Shown here piece by piece: positions 35,193-51,248 of a stretch of DNA of 64,000 nt. The notes beneath the pieces are model-generated. The model was not told where the DNA came from. It was given only the letters and a program-made list of their open reading frames with translations, and did not search any database. The first letter of the stretch is position 1. Every line of letters begins with the position of its first letter. This stretch comes from Corynebacterium suedekumii (GTDB lineage Bacteria; Actinomycetota; Actinomycetes; Mycobacteriales; Mycobacteriaceae): the NCBI RefSeq assembly GCF_030252185.1, contig NZ_CP126970.1, forward strand, positions 2,046,001-2,110,000, read 5' to 3'. Both the position numbers and the translations under genes were made by a program.

Positions 35193-35329
35193 CAAGCGGA
35201 GATCATCCCACCTCATGCCCCCGGTTCACCGGGTGGATACAGGTCAACAGTAGGACGCGGATCATATGGTCCGTCTGTCAGACTATTGCGAGATCTCCCG
35301 CTTGCCGTCACACCGGCAAGCGGGTTTTT
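35193..35329 (+). promoter_or_regulatory. Attenuator-like leader of the infC operon
   Basis: Bases 35193-35204 (CAAGCGGAGATC) can pair with 35292-35304 (GATCTCCCGCTTG) with one bulged C, and this uses the 5' arm of the terminator at 35297-35329. The two folds are mutually exclusive, as in transcription attenuators. A small hairpin CCCGG-TTCA-CCGGG lies between. In B. subtilis the same operon is controlled by an L20-binding attenuator; whether L20 or IF3 acts here is inference. Confidence 0.6.
35297..35329 (+). terminator. Terminator in the infC leader
   Basis: A perfect 11-bp stem CCCGCTTGCCG / CGGCAAGCGGG with a 6-nt loop, followed at once by TTTTT: a textbook intrinsic terminator, 65 bp before the infC start. 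Confidence 0.85.
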
Positions 35330-35394
35330 CTCGTGGGGCAACCTCGGTGAGTGGCACGGTACGTACCACGAAACCCCTATCAGAGGAGCCACAC

Positions 35395-35916
35395 ATCAGC
35401 GCTGAAGCTCGCATCAATGAGCGAATCCGAGTTCCCGAGGTCCGCCTTGTCGGCCCGGGCGGTGAGCAGGTCGGAATCGTTCGCACCGACGACGCCCGGA
35501 AGCTCGCCTACGACGCAGACCTCGACCTCGTCGAGGTGGCACCGACGGCCAAGCCGCCGGTGGCGAAGATCATGGACTACGGAAAGTTCAAGTACGAGCA
35601 GGCCCAGAAGGCCCGCGAGTCACGCAAGAACCAGCAGCAGACTGTGGTCAAGGAACAGAAGTTCCGTCCGAAGATCGACGACCACGATTACGAGACGAAA
35701 AAGGGCAACGTGGTCCGCTTCCTGGAGAAGGGGTCCAAGGTCAAGGTCACCATCATGTTCCGCGGTCGTGAGCAGTCGCGTCCGGAACTCGGGTACCGCC
35801 TCCTGGAGCGCCTCGCCGAGGACGTCCAGGAGTACGGCGTCGTCGAGATGCGTCCGAAGCAGGACGGCCGGAACATGACCATGGTTCTCGGGCCTCTGCG
35901 CAAGGGCAAGAAGTAG
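35395..35916 (+). CDS. infC: Translation initiation factor IF-3, ATC start
   Basis: A 173-residue IF-3: N-domain ([24 protein letters not shown]), linker ([17 protein letters not shown]) and C-domain ([12 protein letters not shown], then [16 protein letters not shown]). It prevents subunit joining and checks the start codon. No ATG or GTG fits the start. The family sequence [12 protein letters not shown] begins at an ATC, with AGAGGAG 6 nt upstream. E. coli infC starts with AUU, which lets IF-3 repress its own synthesis; ATC here should do the same. Automated calls would start upstream at 35266 or a GTG, inside the leader. Confidence 0.92.
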   Translation: MSAEARINERIRVPEVRLVGPGGEQVGIVRTDDARKLAYDADLDLVEVAPTAKPPVAKIMDYGKFKYEQAQKARESRKNQQQTVVKEQKFRPKIDDHDYETKKGNVVRFLEKGSKVKVTIMFRGREQSRPELGYRLLERLAEDVQEYGVVEMRPKQDGRNMTMVLGPLRKGKK

Positions 35917-35952
35917 AACACCACCAATCGGGATGTTAAGGACTTAATTCTC

Positions 35953-36147
35953 ATGAAGCAGAAGACCCACAAGGGCACCGCCAAGCGCGTGAAGATCACC
36001 GGCTCCGGCAAGCTCCGTCGCGAGCAGGCCGGCCGCCGCCACCTCCTCGAGGGCAAGCCGTCCCGCCGCACCCGTCGCCTCAAGGGCACCGAGGACGTCG
36101 CCCCGGCTGACGTCAAGCGCATCAAGCGTCTCCTCGGCAAGGCCTGA
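35953..36147 (+). CDS. rpmI: 50S ribosomal protein L35
   Basis: A 64-residue basic protein with the L35 signature [18 protein letters not shown]. It is the second gene of infC-rpmI-rplT, 36 bp after infC and 54 bp before rplT. Confidence 0.96.
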   Translation: MKQKTHKGTAKRVKITGSGKLRREQAGRRHLLEGKPSRRTRRLKGTEDVAPADVKRIKRLLGKA

Positions 36148-36201
36148 TCAGGCCGCCTGTCCACCCCCACAAACATCACCATCAGTTAAGGAAGTATCAC
36201 C

Positions 36202-36588
36202 GTGGCACGTGTCAAGCGGTCCGTCAACGCCAAGAAGAAGCGTCGCGCAATCCTCAAGTCCGCCAAGGGCTACCGCGGCCAGCGCTCCCGCCTGTACCGC
36301 AAGGCCAAGGAGCAGTGGCTGCACTCCATGACCTACGCCTACCGCGATCGCCGGAAGCGTAAGTCCGAGTTCCGCAAGCTGTGGATCCAGCGCATCAACG
36401 CCGCTGCCCGCATGAACGACATCACCTACAACCGTCTCATCCACGGCCTGCGCCTGGCCGAGATCGATGTCGACCGCAAGATCCTCGCCGAGCTGGCCGT
36501 CAGCGACTTCGCCGCCTTCTCCGCTCTCTGCGAGGCCGCCAAGGCCGCCCTGCCGGAGGACGTCAACGCCCCGAAGGTCGCCGCCTAA
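36202..36588 (+). CDS. rplT: 50S ribosomal protein L20
   Basis: A 128-residue assembly protein of the large subunit: basic N-terminal extension [18 protein letters not shown], then [16 protein letters not shown] and the globular end. GTG start. It is the last gene of the operon and a candidate feedback regulator of the leader at 35.2-35.3 kb. Confidence 0.97.
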   Translation: MARVKRSVNAKKKRRAILKSAKGYRGQRSRLYRKAKEQWLHSMTYAYRDRRKRKSEFRKLWIQRINAAARMNDITYNRLIHGLRLAEIDVDRKILAELAVSDFAAFSALCEAAKAALPEDVNAPKVAA

Positions 36589-36607
36589 GCAGCACCCCTC
36601 GCTTCTC

Positions 36608-36641
36608 GACGCCCCGCTCACCTCACCGCGAGCGGGGCGTC
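36608..36641 (+). terminator. Terminator after rplT
   Basis: A perfect 12-bp stem GACGCCCCGCTC / GAGCGGGGCGTC with a 10-nt loop. No T run follows. Confidence 0.7.
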
Positions 36642-36677
36642 ACGCGATCCACCTCCACGCCCGGGGCGTGTATTCAG

Positions 36678-36813
36678 GGAATGCAGCACGGTTGAGGTCC
36701 CGGTCGGGCCGATTCGGGGTGGTACCGTGCTGCATTCCGGTGATGACGCCGGAATGCACACGTGTCATGCCCTGTTGCTGCGTTGTTCGGCCTCAACCGT
36801 GTGCATTGCGGCG
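36678..36813 (+). repeat. Intergenic hairpin repeat, copy 2
   Basis: Two potential hairpins between rplT and the TM2 gene. GGAATGCAGCACGGT (36678-36692) pairs perfectly with ACCGTGCTGCATTCC (36724-36738). GCCGGAATGCACACG (36748-36762) pairs with CGTGTGCATTGCGGCG (36798-36813). The arms and the adjoining GTTGAGG match copy 1 near 16.6 kb, in reversed order. No gene is seen in 36642-37005. Confidence 0.7.
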
Positions 36814-37005
36814 AGACGAACCGGCACTCGATCAACCGGCCCGGTTCGAGCACACGCCGTGCCGGGGACGCCCGACGCGGGGGTACCGCTTGCCTGAGAT
36901 CACACTGTGGAGGCCGGGCAATCCTGATAACGTCCACGTTGAATGCACAGAAAACGTCCTGCGCGCACGGCCTGGTCGTTTCCGATCAGTGAAGGACCCC
37001 CGCAG

Positions 37006-37473
37006 ATGAGCCACCCGTTCAACCAGGACCAGCCCCAGCAGTACGACCAGGACGGCCTGCCGATCACCGGCGGCAGCACCGCATGGGGCGCCCCACAGCA
37101 GCAGTACCAGCAGCCCCAGTACGGCCAGCCGCAGTACCAGCAGCCGGCCTACCAGCAGCCCCAGTACGGAGTGCAGCAGCAGCCGATGTACGGCATGGCC
37201 CCCGGCTACCCGGTGGCCCAGAAGTCCATGGTGGCGGCCGCCCTCCTGGCGTTCTTCCTGGGCACCCTCGGCGTGCACAACTTCTACCTCGGCCACACCG
37301 GCCGCGGCATCGCCCAGCTGGCGATGACAATCATCGGCTGGATGACCGCCATCATCGCCATCGGTTTCGTTCTCATCGCCATCGTGGGCATCTGGGTGTT
37401 CATCGACTTCATCATGATCCTCATGCGCAGCGGCTCCATGGCGCGTGACGCCAACGGCGTTCCGCTGTCCTGA
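37006..37473 (+). CDS. TM2-domain membrane protein with Gln/Tyr/Pro-rich N-terminus
   Basis: A 155-residue protein. Residues 1-70 are low-complexity, with repeats of QPQY and QQPAY type. A TM2 domain follows: two membrane helices (about 74-95 and 105-135) with GTLGVHNFYLGHTGRGIAQL between them. TM2 proteins are of unknown function. GAAGGA lies before the ATG. Confidence 0.82.
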   Translation: MSHPFNQDQPQQYDQDGLPITGGSTAWGAPQQQYQQPQYGQPQYQQPAYQQPQYGVQQQPMYGMAPGYPVAQKSMVAAALLAFFLGTLGVHNFYLGHTGRGIAQLAMTIIGWMTAIIAIGFVLIAIVGIWVFIDFIMILMRSGSMARDANGVPLS

Positions 37474-37547
37474 CCCGGTCACGTCCCGGCCCCGTCACCT
37501 CCCGGTGGCGGGGCCGTCGGCGTTGTAGCTCGCCGGTGGCCCACTGC

Positions 37548-37553
37548 TAGCCT
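37548..37553 (+). promoter_or_regulatory. -10 box for the SpoU-type methyltransferase gene
   Basis: TAGCCT, 7 bp before the ATG; a TTGTAG at 37523-37528 could be the -35 box (19-bp spacer). Confidence 0.4.
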
Positions 37554-37560
37554 GAACGCC

Positions 37561-38412
37561 ATGCAGCTCTCCTTCGACGAACCGTTCACCGAACGCACCC
37601 CGCGCGTGGTCAACGCCGCCAAACTCCACCGCGCCGCCGCCCGGAAGAAGGCGGGCGCCTTCATCGTCGAGGGGGAGAACGCCGTCGAGGCGGCCGTGTC
37701 CACCGGGGCGGCCACGGACGTGTTCGTCACGGAGTCGGCGGCGCAGCGCTTCTCCGACATCGTCACCACCGCCGGCTACCTCAACGTGTTCCTCCACCCG
37801 ATCACCGACCGCGCGGCGAAGTCGATGTCGGACACCGTCACCACCACCGGACTGTTCGCCGTGTGCGAGCCGGTGCTGTGGACCGTCGGCCGGGCCATCA
37901 AGGGCCGCCCGACGCTCGTGTCCGTCCCGGTGGAGACCAGCGACCCGGGCAATGCCGGCACCCTCATCCGGGTCTCCGACGCGATGGGTGCGGACGCGGT
38001 CGTCTTCGCCGGGGAGACCGTCGACCCACAGTCGAGCAAGGCCGCCCGTGCCTCGGCCGGGTCCCTGTTCCACCTGCCGGTGGCGCGGAACATCGGGGTC
38101 AAAGACGTGCTCGGCCAGGTCCGGAAGGCCGGGCTGCAGATACTCGCGACCTCCGTTGACGGGGAGGTCGACCTCGACGACGCCGAGGAGCTGCTGGAGA
38201 AGCCGACCGCCTGGCTGTTCGGCAACGAGGCCCACGGGCTGGGGGAGGAGCTGCTCGCCCAAGCCGACCACCGGGTGCGCATCCCCATCCGGGGCCGGGC
38301 GGAATCGCTCAACCTGGCCACGGCGGCGTCGATCTGCCTCTACGAGTCGGCGCGCGCCCAGGCCCGGGCCAGCGCCCGGAGCAGGCAGGCCCGGGGAAAC
38401 GACGACGACTGA
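37561..38412 (+). CDS. SpoU/TrmH-family rRNA 2'-O-methyltransferase
   Basis: A 283-residue SPOUT enzyme. The N-terminal substrate-binding domain (RKKAGAFIVEGENAVEAAV) precedes the knotted domain with DPGNAGTLIRVSDAMGAD, FGNEAHGLGEE and SLNLATAASICLYE, the three SPOUT motifs. It is probably a 23S rRNA ribose methyltransferase of the type usually found between rplT and pheS in actinobacteria. The modified base cannot be told. Confidence 0.88.
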   Translation: MQLSFDEPFTERTPRVVNAAKLHRAAARKKAGAFIVEGENAVEAAVSTGAATDVFVTESAAQRFSDIVTTAGYLNVFLHPITDRAAKSMSDTVTTTGLFAVCEPVLWTVGRAIKGRPTLVSVPVETSDPGNAGTLIRVSDAMGADAVVFAGETVDPQSSKAARASAGSLFHLPVARNIGVKDVLGQVRKAGLQILATSVDGEVDLDDAEELLEKPTAWLFGNEAHGLGEELLAQADHRVRIPIRGRAESLNLATAASICLYESARAQARASARSRQARGNDDD

Positions 38413-38480
38413 TCCGGGTATGCTGTACGGGTCACACGAGCGTCCACCGCGCTCACGCATCTAGGGAAGGGTTCGGGTAA

Positions 38481-39533
<1,053 letters not shown>

Positions 39534-39567
39534 CCACCCCGGTCCGACCGAGAAAGAGGAAACCACC

Positions 39568-42081
39568 ATGCTTATCGCTCAGAACTGGGTGACCGGGCTC
39601 CTGCGCCACGCCAACCCCGACTTCGCCGTCAGCTCCGAGGATCTCGACGCCGGCTTCGTCCGCGTCGGCTTCGAGACCGAGGGCTACGAGCCCATCCCGG
39701 AGACCACCGGCCCGCTGGTCATCGGTGTGGTCAGGAACATCGAGGAACTGACGCAGTTCAAGAAGCCCATCCGCTACTGCAAGGTCGACGTCGGCGATGC
39801 CAACGATACGGGCGAGCTGCAGGGCATCGTCTGCGGTGCGCGCAACTTCGCCGAGGGTGACACTGTCGTCGTCTCGCTGCCCGGCGCCGAGCTGCCCGGC
39901 GGCTTCAGGATCGCCGCCCGCGAGACCTACGACCACGTCTCCGAGGGCATGATCTGCTCCGCGGCCGAGCTCGGCCTGGCCGACAAGCAGAACGCCGGCA
40001 TCATCACCCTCGACCCGTCCTACGGCAATCCCGGCGACGACGCCCGCGAGGCACTCGGCCTGGGCGACACCGTCTTCGACGTCAACGTCACCCCGGACCG
40101 CGGCTACGCCCTGTCCGCCCGTGGCCTGACCCGCGAGATCGCCTCCGCCTTCGACCTCACCTACACCGACGTCGCCGAGGCACCCGAGGTCTCCGGCATC
40201 GACGTGTCCGGAGTGCCCGCGCCGACCGGCGAGCTGCTCGACATTGACGTACGCCCCGAGACGAAGGCCGTCCGCTTCGGGCTGCGCAAGGTCACCGGCA
40301 TCAACCCGGCCGCCGAGTCGCCGTACTGGCTGCAGCGCGAGCTCATGCTCTCCGGCCAGCGCCCGGTCAACGCCGCCACCGACGTGACCAACTACATCAT
40401 GCTGCTGCTCGGCCAGCCGATGCACGCCTTCGACGCGCAGCAGATCACCGGCGGCCTGATCGTCCGCAACGCGGCGGCGAGTGAGACCTTCGAGACCCTC
40501 GACCACATCACCCGCAACCTGCACGCCGAGGACGTGGTCATCTGCGACGAGACCGGCATCCAGTCGATGGCCGGCGTCATGGGCGGCACCCGCTCGGAGA
40601 TCTCCGAGTCCACGACCGACGTCTACTTCGAGGCCGCGACCTGGGATCCGATCACCGTCGCCCGCACCTCGCGTCGCCACAAGCTCTCCTCCGAGGCGTC
40701 CCGCCGCTTCGAGCGCGGCGTCGACCCGGCTGTCGTCGAGGTGGCCCTCGACATGGCGTGCGCCCTGCTTGTCGACATCGCCGGCGGCACCGTCGAGCCC
40801 GCCCGCACCGTCGTCGGCGAGGTACCGACCCCGTCCACGATCACCCTGCGCGTGACCCACCCCTCCGAGCTCGTCGGCGTGGACTACGACCGCGACACCG
40901 TCATCCGTCGCCTCGAGGAGGTCGGCTGCACCGTGGAGGTGTCCGCCTGCGGCGGCAAGCTCGACGTCACCCCGCCGACCTGGCGCACCGACATCAGCAT
41001 GCCCGAGGACCTCATCGAGGAGATCATGCGGCTTGAGGGCCTCGAGGACATCCCGCTGGTGCTGCCGACCCCGGTCGGTGGCCGCGGACTGACCCCGGCC
41101 CAGTTGCGTCGCCGGGCCGTCGGGCACGCCCTGGCCTACCACGGGTACGCCGAGATCCTGCCGAGCCCGTTCATCGCGGGTGACACCTTCGACGTCTGGG
41201 GCCTGGCCGCCGATGACGAGCGCCGTCGCGCCGTCACCGTCCAGAACCCGCTCGAGGCGGACCGGGCGATCCTGGGCACCACGCTCCTGCCGTCGATGCT
41301 CGACTCCCTGGCCCGCAACGTGGCCCGCGGTCGCACCGACATCTCCCTGTTCGGCCTGCAGCAGGTCTCCTTCGCCCGTGCCGAGACCTCGCCGATGCCC
41401 TCGGTCGCCGCCCGCCTGTCCGATGAGGAGCTCACCGAGGTCCTCGACTCCCTGCCGTACCAGCCGCTGCACGTGGCCACCGTGGGTTCCGGCAACATCG
41501 AGTTCGCGGGCCCCTGGGGTGCCGGACGCGCCTACACCTATGCCGACGCCATCGAGTCCGCCCGGATCGTCGCCCGTGCGGCGGGTGTGGAACTGGACGT
41601 CACCTCGGCGGAGGAACTGCCGTGGCACCCGGGCCGTTGCGCCGCACTCGTGGTGGACGGCACGGTGGTCGGCCACGCCGGTGAGCTGCACCCGCAGGTC
41701 ATCGAGGCCCTCGGCCTGCCTGAGCGCACCTGCGCCATGGAGCTGGATCTCACGGCCCTGCCGCTGGAGGAGACCTTCCCGGCACCCGTCCTGTCCTCCT
41801 TCCCGGCCCTGCACCAGGACATCGCGCTCGTCGTCGACGAGAACATCCCGGCGGAGGAGGTCCGTCGCGTCGTGGTCGAGGGCGCCGGCGACCTGCTCGA
41901 GGACGTCGAACTCTTCGACATCTACCGGTCCGACGCGCTCGGTGAGGGACGTAAGTCTCTGGCGTTCTCCCTGCTCTTCCGCGCCGGCGACCGGACGCTG
42001 ACCGACGAAGAGGCCAACGAGCACCGGCTCAAGGCCGCTGAGCTGGCCAAGGAACGTCTCGGCGCTGACATGCGCGCGTGA
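39568..42081 (+). CDS. pheT: Phenylalanyl-tRNA synthetase beta subunit
   Basis: An 837-residue subunit that holds the tRNA and edits mischarged Tyr-tRNA. Domain order: tRNA-binding OB fold (about 40-150, with VCGARNFAEGD), B3/B4 editing region (SRRHKLSSEASRRFERGVD), B5, a catalytically inactive core (AYHGYAEILPSPF), and the C-terminal FDX-ACB domain. GAAAGAGGAAACC lies before the ATG. Normal length. Confidence 0.97.
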   Translation: MLIAQNWVTGLLRHANPDFAVSSEDLDAGFVRVGFETEGYEPIPETTGPLVIGVVRNIEELTQFKKPIRYCKVDVGDANDTGELQGIVCGARNFAEGDTVVVSLPGAELPGGFRIAARETYDHVSEGMICSAAELGLADKQNAGIITLDPSYGNPGDDAREALGLGDTVFDVNVTPDRGYALSARGLTREIASAFDLTYTDVAEAPEVSGIDVSGVPAPTGELLDIDVRPETKAVRFGLRKVTGINPAAESPYWLQRELMLSGQRPVNAATDVTNYIMLLLGQPMHAFDAQQITGGLIVRNAAASETFETLDHITRNLHAEDVVICDETGIQSMAGVMGGTRSEISESTTDVYFEAATWDPITVARTSRRHKLSSEASRRFERGVDPAVVEVALDMACALLVDIAGGTVEPARTVVGEVPTPSTITLRVTHPSELVGVDYDRDTVIRRLEEVGCTVEVSACGGKLDVTPPTWRTDISMPEDLIEEIMRLEGLEDIPLVLPTPVGGRGLTPAQLRRRAVGHALAYHGYAEILPSPFIAGDTFDVWGLAADDERRRAVTVQNPLEADRAILGTTLLPSMLDSLARNVARGRTDISLFGLQQVSFARAETSPMPSVAARLSDEELTEVLDSLPYQPLHVATVGSGNIEFAGPWGAGRAYTYADAIESARIVARAAGVELDVTSAEELPWHPGRCAALVVDGTVVGHAGELHPQVIEALGLPERTCAMELDLTALPLEETFPAPVLSSFPALHQDIALVVDENIPAEEVRRVVVEGAGDLLEDVELFDIYRSDALGEGRKSLAFSLLFRAGDRTLTDEEANEHRLKAAELAKERLGADMRA

Positions 42082-42143
42082 GTGACCGCGATCACATAGC
42101 ATGAGGGGCACAACGTCATTCACCTCCTGAAAGGTTGCCCCGC

Positions 42144-42593
42144 ATGCGATCCGCCCTCACCGCACTGTCCACCGCCACCCTCGCCGCTGGCCTCATGGTC
42201 GCCGGCGCCGGAGCGGCGAACGCCCAGGATGCCCGCCAGTTCACCAACGCCGCCGGCGACGTCCGCTGCGAGGTCCTCACCTTCGAGGGGGGCCCGTACG
42301 TCAACTGCGTGAGCGAGCGCGCCCGGGCCTCGAAGCCGGAGTGCAACCCGCCGAACGAGCTCATCCCCTCGGTGCGTGTGTACCGCGGTGAGACCCACGC
42401 CGGATGCTGGAACCAGGGACTCGTCGGCGCCCCGCAGAAGCTGGGGCCCGGCCAGTTCGGTCAGGCTCATGGCGTGACGGTCGTGGCGGACCCACTGGGT
42501 AACCTGCACGTCTTCGTCGGGGCCGGGTACGCCGCTTTCGCCGGCAACACCGTTGGCGGACCGCAGGCGATGAGCAGCGCTTCCTCATTCTGA
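42144..42593 (+). CDS. Small secreted protein
   Basis: A 149-residue protein with a signal peptide (SALTALSTATLAAGLMVAGAGAANAQ, cut after Ala-Asn-Ala) and a mature domain of about 120 residues with four cysteines (CEVLTFEG, NCVSERA, ECNPPNE, CWNQGL). I recognise no family; similar Cys-rich secreted proteins are common in corynebacteria. ATG 42144 has GAAAGG 9 nt upstream and is preferred over TTG 42135. Confidence 0.75.
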   Translation: MRSALTALSTATLAAGLMVAGAGAANAQDARQFTNAAGDVRCEVLTFEGGPYVNCVSERARASKPECNPPNELIPSVRVYRGETHAGCWNQGLVGAPQKLGPGQFGQAHGVTVVADPLGNLHVFVGAGYAAFAGNTVGGPQAMSSASSF

Positions 42594-43697
<1,104 letters not shown>

Positions 43698-43722
43698 CCT
43701 CACCCCAGCGAAGGACACACCC

Positions 43723-44883
43723 ATGAGCTCCACCGGTATCACCGCCCCGGCCGGTTTCACCGCCGCGGCCACCACCGCAGGCATCAAGCCCTCCGGCAAC
43801 CCCGACATGGCCCTGGTGGTCAACACCGGCCCCGAGTACCACGCGGCCGCCGTGTTCACCCGCAACCGGGTCGTCGCCTCACCCGTGAAGGTCTCCCGCG
43901 AGGCCGTCGCCGACGGCCGGATCCGCGCGGTGCTGTTCAACGCCGGAAACGCCAACGCCTGCAACGGCGCCCAGGGTGACCGCGACGCCGCCGCCGCCGT
44001 CGAGCAGGTGGCGCAGCTTCTCGACGTCGCCCCCGCGGACGTCGGCGTCTGTTCCACCGGACTTATCGGTGAACCGATGCCGATGGACAAGGTGCACGCG
44101 GGCGTCGAGACGCTCGCAGGTGACCTCGGGGACCACGGTGAGGATGCCGCAGTGGCGATCATGACCACCGACCTGGTGAAGAAGGAGACGGTGGTCAACG
44201 CCGAGGGCTGGACTCTGGGCGGTATGGGCAAAGGCGTCGGCATGATGAGCCCGTCCCTGGCCACGATGCTCGTGTGCCTGACCACGGATGCCTCCGCCAC
44301 CCCGGAGATGCTCGACGAGGCGCTGCGCGCGGCGTCGAAGGTCACCTTCGACACCCTCGACATCGACGGTTCCACCTCGACGAACGACACCGTCTTCCTG
44401 CTCGCCTCCGGCGCCTCCGGCGTCACCCCGACCCAGGCGGAGCTCAACGCCGCCGTCCTGCAGGCCAGCGAGGACATCGCCCGGCAGATGCAGGCCGACG
44501 CCGAGGGTGTGACCAAGCGCGTCACCGTCACCGTCGAGGGCACCTCCACCGACGAGCAGGCCGTCAACGCCGCCCGCACCCTGGCCCGCGACAACCTGTT
44601 CAAGTGCGCGATGTTCGGCTCCGACCCCAACTGGGGCCGCGTCCTCGCCGCCGTCGGCATGGCCGACGCCGACATGGACCCCGACCACATCTCCGTGTAC
44701 TTCAACCGTCACGCCGTGTGTGAGAACACCACCGGCACCCCGGACGCCCGCGAGGTCGACCTGTCCGGTGCGGACATCGACGTCCTGGTCAACCTCGGCG
44801 TGGACGGGCCCGGACGGGCGACGGTGCGCACCACGGACCTGTCCCACGACTACGTCCACATCAACTCCGCCTACTCGAGCTAG
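43723..44883 (+). CDS. argJ: Bifunctional ornithine acetyltransferase / N-acetylglutamate synthase
   Basis: A 386-residue protein that moves the acetyl group from acetylornithine to glutamate, so acetate is recycled. The self-cleavage site is LATMLVCL with nucleophile Thr181, preceded by KGVGMMSP. The two chains would be about 180 and 206 residues. Some corynebacterial ArgJ lack the acetyl-CoA (synthase) activity; that cannot be told here. Confidence 0.96.
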   Translation: MSSTGITAPAGFTAAATTAGIKPSGNPDMALVVNTGPEYHAAAVFTRNRVVASPVKVSREAVADGRIRAVLFNAGNANACNGAQGDRDAAAAVEQVAQLLDVAPADVGVCSTGLIGEPMPMDKVHAGVETLAGDLGDHGEDAAVAIMTTDLVKKETVVNAEGWTLGGMGKGVGMMSPSLATMLVCLTTDASATPEMLDEALRAASKVTFDTLDIDGSTSTNDTVFLLASGASGVTPTQAELNAAVLQASEDIARQMQADAEGVTKRVTVTVEGTSTDEQAVNAARTLARDNLFKCAMFGSDPNWGRVLAAVGMADADMDPDHISVYFNRHAVCENTTGTPDAREVDLSGADIDVLVNLGVDGPGRATVRTTDLSHDYVHINSAYSS

Positions 44884-44890
44884 GAGCGGC

Positions 44891-45827
44891 ATGGATACCC
44901 TCAAGAACCTGAGCAATGAGGCCCGGGCCCACGTCCTGGCCGAGGCCCTGCCGTGGCTGCAGCACTTCCGCGACAAGATCGTCGTGGTCAAGTACGGCGG
45001 CAACGCCATGATCGACGAGGACCTCAAGGCCGCCTTCGCCGCCGACATGGTCTTCCTGCGCACCGTCGGCGCCAAGCCGGTCGTCGTCCACGGCGGTGGC
45101 CCGCAGATCTCCGCGATGCTCAAGCGCGTCGGCCTCGACGGTGAGTTCAAGGGCGGCTTCCGGGTGACCACCCCGGAGGTCATGGAGATCGTCCGCATGG
45201 TGCTCTTCGGCCAGGTGGGCCGCGACCTCGTCGGCCTCATCAACTCGCACGGCCCCTACGCGGTGGGCACCTCCGGTGAGGACGCCGGCCTGTTCACCGC
45301 CCGCAAACGGCTGGTCGACGTCGGGGGAGTGCCCACCGACATCGGCCTCGTCGGCGACATCGTCGACGTCAACCCCGAGGCGCTCATGGACATCATCGAC
45401 GCCGGCCGCATCCCGGTCGTCTCCACCATCGCCCCGGGCGAGGACGGCGAGGTGTACAACATCAACGCCGACACCGCCGCCGGAGCCCTGGCCGAGGCCA
45501 TCGGCGCCGAGCGTCTGCTCATCCTCACCAACGTCGAGGGCCTGTACACCGACTGGCCGAACCGGGACTCATTGGTGTCGAAGATCCTCACCACCGAACT
45601 CGAGCAGATCCTGCCCGGCCTGGACTCCGGCATGATCCCCAAGATGGAGTCCTGCCTGCGCGCCGTCCAGGGCGGGGTGTCCGCGGCGCATGTCATCGAT
45701 GGCCGCTTCGCCCACTCCGTCATCCTCGAGCTGCTGACCATGGGCGGAATCGGCACCATGGTGCTGCCCGACAACTACGACCGCGGGAACTACCCCGAGG
45801 GCACCGTCTTCCGGAAGGACTCCCCGA

Positions 45828-45835
<8 letters not shown>
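44891..45835 (+). CDS. argB: Acetylglutamate kinase
   Basis: A 314-residue kinase for the second step. [18 protein letters not shown] and [13 protein letters not shown] ([10 protein letters not shown]) segments bind ATP and acetylglutamate. An N-terminal helix of about 25 residues ([21 protein letters not shown]) matches the extension of hexameric, arginine-inhibited kinases, so feedback inhibition by arginine is likely. AGGAG lies before the ATG; it overlaps argD by 8 bp. Confidence 0.96.
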
Positions 45836-48456
<2,621 letters not shown>

Positions 48457-48511
48457 GCCCCCGGTATCCTCATAATCCGTAGAACCCATTAGATCCCCAA
48501 GGAGAATTTCC

Positions 48512-49711
48512 ATGACTGCACGCGTCGTCCTCGCCTACTCCGGTGGCCTCGACACCTCCGTCGCCATCCCGTACCTGGCCAAGATGACCGGCGGCGAGGT
48601 TGTCGCCGTGTCCCTCGACCTCGGCCAGGGTGGGGAGGACATGGAGTCCGTGCGCCAGCGCGCCCTCGACTGCGGTGCCGTCGAGTCCATCGTCATCGAC
48701 GCCCGCGACGAGTTCGCCGAGGAGTACTGCCTGCCCACCATCAAGGCCAACGGCATGTACATGAAGCAGTACCCGCTGGTCTCCGCGATCTCCCGCCCGT
48801 TGATCGTCAAGCACCTCGTCCAGGCCGCGGAGGAACACGGCGGTACCCACGTCTCCCACGGCTGCACCGGCAAGGGCAACGACCAGGTCCGTTTCGAGGT
48901 CGGTTTCCGCAACACCAACCCCGACCTGGAGATCATCGCCCCGGCCCGCGACTACGCCTGGACCCGCGACAAGGCCATCGCCTTCGCCGAGGAGATCGAC
49001 CTGCCCATCGAGCAGTCCAAGTCCTCGCCGTTTTCCATCGACCAGAACGTGTGGGGCCGCGCCGTCGAGACCGGCTTCCTCGAGGACCTGTGGAACCCGC
49101 CGACCAAGGATCTCTACGCCTACACCGAGGACCCCTCCCTGGGTAACGCCCCAGACGAGCTCATCATTTCCTTCGAGGGTGGCAAGCCGGTCGCCATCGA
49201 CGGCCGCCCCGTCACCGTCCTCGAGGCCATCGAGGAGCTCAACCGCCGCGGCGGTGCCCAGGGTGTCGGCCGCCTCGACATGGTCGAGGACCGCCTCGTG
49301 GGCATCAAGTCCCGCGAGATCTACGAGGCACCGGGTGCGATGGTCCTCATCAAGGCCCACGAGGCCCTCGAGGACGTCACCGTCGAGCGCGAGCTGGCCC
49401 GCTACAAGCGGCTCATCGACGCCCGCTGGTCCGAGGAGGTCTACGACGGCCTGTGGTTCGGCCCGCTCAAGCGCTCCCTCGACGCCTTCATCGACTCCAC
49501 CCAGGAGCACGTCACCGGCGACATCCGCCTAGTCCTCCACGCCGGTACCATCACCGTCAACGGCCGCCGCTCCAACCACTCGCTCTACGACTTCAACCTG
49601 GCCACCTACGACACCGGCGACACCTTCGACCAGACCTCCGCGAAGGGATTCGTCGAGCTGCACGGCCTGTCCTCCAAGATCGCCAACCGCCGCGACCGCG
49701 AGGCCAAGTAG
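48512..49711 (+). CDS. argG: Argininosuccinate synthase
   Basis: A 399-residue enzyme that ligates citrulline and aspartate with ATP. P-loop AYSGGLDTS (8-16) and [13 protein letters not shown] are visible. AAGGAGAA lies 6 nt before the ATG. It has a 55-bp gap from argR, so it may have its own promoter (CATAAT in this gap is a weak candidate). Confidence 0.97.
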   Translation: MTARVVLAYSGGLDTSVAIPYLAKMTGGEVVAVSLDLGQGGEDMESVRQRALDCGAVESIVIDARDEFAEEYCLPTIKANGMYMKQYPLVSAISRPLIVKHLVQAAEEHGGTHVSHGCTGKGNDQVRFEVGFRNTNPDLEIIAPARDYAWTRDKAIAFAEEIDLPIEQSKSSPFSIDQNVWGRAVETGFLEDLWNPPTKDLYAYTEDPSLGNAPDELIISFEGGKPVAIDGRPVTVLEAIEELNRRGGAQGVGRLDMVEDRLVGIKSREIYEAPGAMVLIKAHEALEDVTVERELARYKRLIDARWSEEVYDGLWFGPLKRSLDAFIDSTQEHVTGDIRLVLHAGTITVNGRRSNHSLYDFNLATYDTGDTFDQTSAKGFVELHGLSSKIANRRDREAK

Positions 49712-51145
<1,434 letters not shown>

Positions 51146-51234
51146 TCCGGACCCGACGGCGGGCGGCGGCGAGAATGCCTCCGCCCGCCGTGGTGATCCC
51201 GCCGGTCGCTGCCTGCCCCGGGCAGGGCGGTGGG

Positions 51235-51240
51235 TAGGAT
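51235..51240 (+). promoter_or_regulatory. -10 box for the Trm112-like gene
   Basis: TAGGAT, 8 bp before the ATG. Confidence 0.35.
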
Positions 51241-51248
51241 GGGCACCC

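Noticed and set aside
35266..35394. Upstream extension of infC to ATG 35266
   Set aside because: It would run through the terminator hairpin and has no ribosome site; the family N-terminus starts at ATC 35395.
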